DNA from: Candidatus Bathyarchaeota archaeon | GTDB taxonomy: Archaea > Thermoproteota > Bathyarchaeia > 40CM-2-53-6 > JALHTG01 | Direction: 5' to 3' | Length of the DNA: 64,000 nt | Assembly (NCBI GenBank): GCA_022865705.1 | Contig: JALHTG010000019.1 | Coordinates: forward strand, 1-64,000 | The notes under the pieces: model-generated | Databases searched by the model: none | What the model was told of the DNA's origin: nothing | The model's input: only the letters and a program-made list of their open reading frames with translations | In this document: positions 58,862 to 64,000 of the stretch, in pieces | Position numbering within the stretch: position 1 is the first letter of the stretch | Layout of the letters: each line of letters starts with the position of its first letter | Program-made: the position numbers and the translations under genes

Positions 58862-59152
58862 ACAAAAATCCGAGACAGATAGTCCTGTCGCTTCCCGAAT
58901 CAGTTGAATTCTCTGGAAATGCCTTTGAAAGATATGTTACTAGAGTATCCGTTCGACTCAGGCAGAATTCTCCGAGAAATACCAATACACTTCGCATAAC
59001 GGAGTCCAGACGATGTTCCGTCTTCTTCATCCCATCAATGCTGCAAGAAACGTTGGGACTCAGCATTTTGCTGACTCCCAAGGCATTCTCGAATTGTTGA
59101 TTATTCTCCATTGAATTTCTAAATCGTTCTTCACGACTTTCGTTTTTTCGAG

Positions 59153-60379
59153 TTACTTCATTCCAGAATTCAATGCCTTCTCGATTCTATCCATTGCCCT
59201 CTCAATATTCTCTATGGAGTTCGCGAAAGAAAGTCTGATGTACCCCTCTCCGAATTCTCCGAAGGCGGTTCCCGGCACAGTTGATACTCTGGCGTGATCT
59301 AACAGGGCAAGGCTGAAGTCGTGTGACGAGAGCCCATATCTGTGAATGTTCGGGAATACATAGAAGGCCCCTTCTGGCGGTACGCATGCTAGCTCCGGTA
59401 TGCGACTTAATCTATCAAGAACGAGATCTCTCCTTCGTGAGTACTCCTCACGCATTTGGCGGATACAGTCCTGAGGACCTCTGAGAGCTTCGACCCCAGC
59501 TTTCTGAGCTATTGAGTTAGCACAGGTATTGAGAGTCATATTGATCTTGATCATTTGGCTGATTACCTCTGCAGGCCCTCCGACATATCCAAGCCTCCAT
59601 CCCGTCATTGCGTATGTCTTGGAGAATGCATTCACAGTCAAGACTCTTTTGTCCATTCCAGAAAGGGCGCCTATGCTTTGATGTTTGATGCTCCCATAAG
59701 TGATCTTCTCGTAGACCTCGTCAGAAATGATCAAGAGATCGTTCCGTTCGGCTATTGCCGCTATTTCCCTCAGTTCTTCATCAGTCAGGACCGATCCGGT
59801 TGGATTGTTGGGACTACAAATGAGGATGGCCTTCGTCTTCTTGTTGATCTTAGCTCTAATCTCATTTAAGTCTGGTCCGAAGCGATTTCTTTCCAGAAGG
59901 GAGTACTGTATCGGAACGCCTTGTGCTATCTTAATGCACCCCACATAGTTGGGCCATCCTGGGTCTGGTATGAGAACCTCATCGCCAGGATTAACAGTTG
60001 CCATGAGAGATAGGGTAAGGCCGTTAACTGCGCCTGAAGTAACCATGATTTGTGTCTTTGGGTCGAATTCCAGATCATTCTCTCTGCGAAACTTCCGAGA
60101 AATCTGTTCCCTCAGCTCAAACACTCCTGCCGTTGATGTGTAGTGAGTTTCACCTTCACTCAAAGCACGTGCGGCAGCTGCCGTGATGTGGTCTGGGGTG
60201 TTGAAATCAGGTTCGCCAACCTCGAGTCGAATAACATCGCTCATAGTCTGTGCTTTCTCAAATATCTCTCGAATTCCTGAGGTAGGTATGCCTCTTGTTC
60301 GTTCAGCGATCAGAGGTCTCATCTTCAACCTCACCGTCCACTGCGGCGGACTTGTTTCTTGGGAAGTGTCCTGAAACAT
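59153..60379 (-). CDS. Class I/II aminotransferase (AspC-like)
   Basis: LEVGEPDFNTPDHITAAA, ICSPNNPTGSVL, NAFSKTYAMTGWRLGYV. Confidence 0.93.
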   Translation of the reverse strand: MFQDTSQETSPPQWTVRLKMRPLIAERTRGIPTSGIREIFEKAQTMSDVIRLEVGEPDFNTPDHITAAAARALSEGETHYTSTAGVFELREQISRKFRRENDLEFDPKTQIMVTSGAVNGLTLSLMATVNPGDEVLIPDPGWPNYVGCIKIAQGVPIQYSLLERNRFGPDLNEIRAKINKKTKAILICSPNNPTGSVLTDEELREIAAIAERNDLLIISDEVYEKITYGSIKHQSIGALSGMDKRVLTVNAFSKTYAMTGWRLGYVGGPAEVISQMIKINMTLNTCANSIAQKAGVEALRGPQDCIRQMREEYSRRRDLVLDRLSRIPELACVPPEGAFYVFPNIHRYGLSSHDFSLALLDHARVSTVPGTAFGEFGEGYIRLSFANSIENIERAMDRIEKALNSGMK

Positions 60380-60388
60380 CCTAATTGA

Positions 60389-61651
60389 TCAATGACATAT
60401 CTCTCTGACAATCAGTTTGAATTCTTCATCAGTCAGGACTCTCTTCTTCTGCTCCGAGGTTTCTTTTACTCTTGTGAGTAAAGGTTCCACCTTGTCATCG
60501 GGAATATGGAGTCCAAGATGTCTTGCTTTGTACGCAATTGAGTCTTTCCCACTTTTCTTTCCCATGACAACTCTTACAGGCCGTTGACCAACCAATTCAG
60601 GCTTGAATGGAAACATCTCAAGGGGCATGTTCAGCTGTTCTAACCTATTCCACCAGCCGGCTACGATACCGGACTCTGTGGTGAACGCGTTGTCGCCCAC
60701 AACTGGTTTGTTAGGAGGCATGTCGATTTCCGACAATCTCTCAACGACCTTGGACAAATCATAAAGTCTCTCCTTCCTTATTCCAGTCTTAACACCATAG
60801 AGCATCTCAAGGGCAAGAGCGATTTCGTCGAGAGAGCCGTTTCCCACTCTCTCGCCAATGGCATTGACAGTGGTGTGAACAATCTCCACTCCTGCTGTAA
60901 CCGCGGCCAACGTATTTGCCACAGCCAAACCGAAGTCATTATGACAATGAATTTCTATCGGTTTCTTGATCCGTTCTTTCATTCTTGTGACGAAGTATCT
61001 GATTGCTTCAGGCGAACACACACCGAATGTATCCACCATGACTAAGGAATCCATGTGGCCTTCCGAAGCGACGGCGTTAACAAGCTTCCAACATGTTTCA
61101 AATGAGGCTCTCGTGGCGTCTATTGTGAAGAAGGCAACATGTAATCCGTGTTCCGCTGCATAGGAGGTTGCTTCTACGGATAGCTGGATAGCATGTTCCT
61201 GAGACCATCCGTACGCATATTCCAGTATGTGATCACTTGAGGGGATCTCTGTTATGACCCCATCAACGTCGCATTGACGAGCAAGGTCAATATCTGACTT
61301 TGCACATCTGGAGAAAGCGAAGATCTTCGCAGAAAGGCCCTCATGAGTTATAGCCTTTATCGCGGCCATGTCCTGCTTGGACACGGCGGGCATACCGGCT
61401 TCAATTCTATCCACACCCGCCTCGTCTAGGGCTCTTGCTATCTCCAGCTTCTCTTCCTTTCTGAAGATAATACCTGCTTGCTGTTCACCATCTCGAAGCG
61501 TAATATCGTGAATCTGGACTCTATCTGGCAAGTGGAATCCTTTTCTGACTTCGTCCGCATAGTTGTAGTGACTTACAAACCAATCATCGGCCTTCCATTT
61601 TTCCAAATTTCTCACCATGTTGTGGCAAGGACTAGCGGAATTATGTCTCAT
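60389..61651 (-). CDS. HMGL-like/2-isopropylmalate (homocitrate) synthase family protein
   Basis: QIHDITLRDGEQQAGIIF, EIHCHNDFGLAVANTLAAVTAGVEIVHTTVNAIGERVGNGSLDE. Confidence 0.9.
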   Translation of the reverse strand: MRHNSASPCHNMVRNLEKWKADDWFVSHYNYADEVRKGFHLPDRVQIHDITLRDGEQQAGIIFRKEEKLEIARALDEAGVDRIEAGMPAVSKQDMAAIKAITHEGLSAKIFAFSRCAKSDIDLARQCDVDGVITEIPSSDHILEYAYGWSQEHAIQLSVEATSYAAEHGLHVAFFTIDATRASFETCWKLVNAVASEGHMDSLVMVDTFGVCSPEAIRYFVTRMKERIKKPIEIHCHNDFGLAVANTLAAVTAGVEIVHTTVNAIGERVGNGSLDEIALALEMLYGVKTGIRKERLYDLSKVVERLSEIDMPPNKPVVGDNAFTTESGIVAGWWNRLEQLNMPLEMFPFKPELVGQRPVRVVMGKKSGKDSIAYKARHLGLHIPDDKVEPLLTRVKETSEQKKRVLTDEEFKLIVREICH

Positions 61652-61863
61652 GTGAACTTATGATTGTTTTGGTGAGATCCTCGTTTTGACACCATAGCAA
61701 ATAAGAAACATATTGTGAGCAGTTTCGGAGAAGCTCTCGAACGCGCGCGCTGGTCCTGAACTGTGAAAGACCAGCAGAAGTGTAAATCAACAATGCGCCA
61801 GACGTCATGGAGTAACAGACTGGTTCACAACTCATAAATAGACGTCGTCGTGCAGTTTCCCTC

Positions 61864-62250
61864 ATGTCGCGCTTGCCAAAGATAGTTGCCTATTTCTACG
61901 GTAGAGAACACTTTTCAGACCTAGCCGAAATGGAGTCACATATTGTTTGTTACTTACAGGAAATAGGCGTGCATTCATATGAAGAACCGGGAGATGTCAC
62001 TAACGGCTCAATAGTCTTGTTTGTTTACGAGGATAGGGTTCTCGGTGACGCGGTCATTCGTAGCCTCAGGAAACTATCGGAAGGCGCGGCAAAGATTCAA
62101 TTTGAACCAAAGCTCGTTAGGCTATATCCCCGGTATCCGACGTTAGACGAGCTAAGAGACAGCTGGGTTCCAAAGGTTTCACCGCTCAGGACCTCTGAGG
62201 AGCTGACGCCTGAACAGTACGTCGCCATACTGAAGAGACTAGTTGACTGA
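61864..62250 (+). CDS. Hypothetical protein (128 aa)
   Basis: ORF with plausible coding composition and start following an intergenic gap. Confidence 0.5.
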   Translation: MSRLPKIVAYFYGREHFSDLAEMESHIVCYLQEIGVHSYEEPGDVTNGSIVLFVYEDRVLGDAVIRSLRKLSEGAAKIQFEPKLVRLYPRYPTLDELRDSWVPKVSPLRTSEELTPEQYVAILKRLVD

Positions 62251-63193
62251 CGCGTCGGCCTCAGAATTTCAGATTCTGACTCGATACTCCTCTGAAGAAG
62301 ACGCTCTTGCATTGGACACGGGGCCGCCAGTCTGATTGTTCACAGAAAGGTCTGCCTTAGCAATAGTGAATTGTGCGTTTCCTCCCTTCGAAATCTAATA
62401 CTCAAGACTTTTTTCGACGTTTGTTGCATGTTGATAAGCGAGTTCAAGAGCACTCCATGCCTTGGGTTCGTCGACAAAAGCTATGCGGTCGGTTGCGAGG
62501 GTGATCTCCGGTGCTTTCAATGCTTCTGCTGTCAGAGTACTTGATAGTTTTGCACCCTTTTGGGTATGAGTCCCGCCTGATCCACCATTCCAATCATTCC
62601 CTCTGAGCGCGCTAATCTTACGCTTCTCGGCGGGATCGCCACTATGAGAGGGAGAGAATCCAACAAGCTTCATCAGGCGAAGTGCGGGCGCTTAACGCTG
62701 ATTGTGTGTATGATATCGTGTGTATGTATTGTTGGGTTCCCTACTCTCTACTCTACTACTCAACTACTCTCCAGCTCCTTCTGGCCGGAAACCTACTGGA
62801 TGTGTTCGGTCGGGATGTGGATGAAGACCCCGTTCTCAAACTTGATGTCTAGAAACACATTTTTCATCGCCCTAGCGCGCGCTCCAACAAATCATCGTCG
62901 TTCAGCAAAATTGTGTGTGTATCAGTTGGTGCGGCCGGCTCAAATTGAACGACGAGAAACGTTCTTGATCGCACGCGATAAGATGACAGAGTCCTGCGCT
63001 GAGTCTATGCTCAATCCTCATAAGACTACAACTTTGCAATCAGGCGAAACGTATGCATTTCTTTGATGGAGAAGCGCGAGCACCCACTTCTTGAAGGTGA
63101 TGAGTGCAGTGCTGGATCTTCTGTTTACATAGGTTCATCTAGGAGATTTCCCATGTCCCGGAGGTCCATCGTTTCGTTCAGGGATGTGGAGAT

Positions 63194-64000
63194 ATGACGT
63201 TCAAAGTGAAGGATCTTGGCCTCGCTGACGCGGGTAAGCTAAAGATTGAGTGGGCAACAACACGCATGCCTGTCCTGGGAAGGCTACGAGAAAGATACGC
63301 CAAAGAAAAGCCCCTGAAAGACATTCGAGTTTCAGGCTGCTTACACATCACCAAAGAGACTGCGGTTCTCGTACAGGCACTAAGCGCAGTAGGTGCCGAA
63401 ACAGCGTGGTCTGGCTGTAATCCCCTTTCTACTCAGGACGATGTTGCGGCTGCATTGGCGAAGGAAGGAGTAAATGTCTACGGCTGGCGCGAGCTGTCAG
63501 TTGAAGACTACTACTGGTGCATCGACCAAACGATCGAATTCAAACCCCATCTTACGTTGGATGACGGCGCTGATCTGACTCTCCGGCTTCACGAGAAAGG
63601 CGCAACCTCTCTCAAAGATGTGATCGGAGGTACAGAAGAAACCACAACAGGGGTTCACCGTCTGAGAGCTATGCATGAATCGGGAGCGCTTCGATGCCCG
63701 ATAATCGCAGTGAACGACGCTGAAACAAAATGGGATTTTGACAATGTTTGGGGAACAGGCCAATCCTCCATTGATGGCATCCTCAGAGCAACCAACATAC
63801 TCATCGCGGGCAAGATTTTCGTGGTTGCAGGGTTCGGACACTGCGGACGGGGAGTGGCGATGAGAGCAACCGGCCTAGGCGCCCACACCGTGATTTGTGA
63901 AGTTGATCCGTTGAAGGCTCTCAAAGCGGTCATGGAAGGGTTCAGAGTCATGCCGATGAAGGAAGCCGCCAAGATAGGAGACATATTCATCACAGCAACC
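63194..64000 (+). CDS. ahcY: Adenosylhomocysteinase (S-adenosyl-L-homocysteine hydrolase), 3' truncated by window edge
   Basis: My translation: MTFKVKDLGLADAGKLKIEWATTRMPVLGRL..., SGCLHITKETAVLVQAL, SGCNPLSTQDDVAAAL, IGGTEETTTGVHRL, VAGFGHCGRGVAMRA; not in ORF track. Confidence 0.95.
   Translation, partial: MTFKVKDLGLADAGKLKIEWATTRMPVLGRLRERYAKEKPLKDIRVSGCLHITKETAVLVQALSAVGAETAWSGCNPLSTQDDVAAALAKEGVNVYGWRELSVEDYYWCIDQTIEFKPHLTLDDGADLTLRLHEKGATSLKDVIGGTEETTTGVHRLRAMHESGALRCPIIAVNDAETKWDFDNVWGTGQSSIDGILRATNILIAGKIFVVAGFGHCGRGVAMRATGLGAHTVICEVDPLKALKAVMEGFRVMPMKEAAKIGDIFITAT

Noticed and set aside
62395-62673. 92-aa minus-strand ORF
   Set aside because: No recognisable motif; in a degraded region, so not called as a gene
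1-64000. CRISPR arrays, prophage or rRNA operons
   Set aside because: No regularly spaced direct repeats, phage structural genes or rRNA sequence seen on reading through the window

Overview
64 kb archaeal chromosomal window. PolD large and small subunits, Orc1/Cdc6, RPA, Alba, Elf1, Sec61-beta and BHB-type tRNA introns indicate Archaea. PolD makes a member of the TACK/Bathyarchaeia-like or euryarchaeal groups plausible; the exact lineage cannot be read here. Left part: SHMT (partial), PorGDAB, Alba, RPA, an Lhr helicase/SWIM/phosphoesterase cluster, PRPP synthase, a D-aminoacylase and an uncharacterised four-gene membrane operon. Middle: a replication/segregation locus with DP2, a ParA plus small partner and upstream repeats, HypF, wHTH proteins, an intergenic candidate oriC with two inverted ORB-like elements, Orc1/Cdc6, DUF99 and DP1. 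Right part: amino-acid catabolism (threonine aldolase, M19 dipeptidase, M81/MlrC), a LIV ABC transporter whose divergent promoter is split by an IS5-like element, an HcnABC-like FAD/Fe-S dehydrogenase operon with a DapA-family lyase and an Asp/Glu-racemase-family protein, an aminotransferase, an HMGL-family synthase and SAH hydrolase (partial). Most striking observation: a tRNA-Leu(CAG) gene at 15641-15797, absent from the ORF track, that folds perfectly only after removal of three introns (29/30, 51/52, 59/60). Each intron has a canonical-looking bulge-helix-bulge with a 4-bp central helix.
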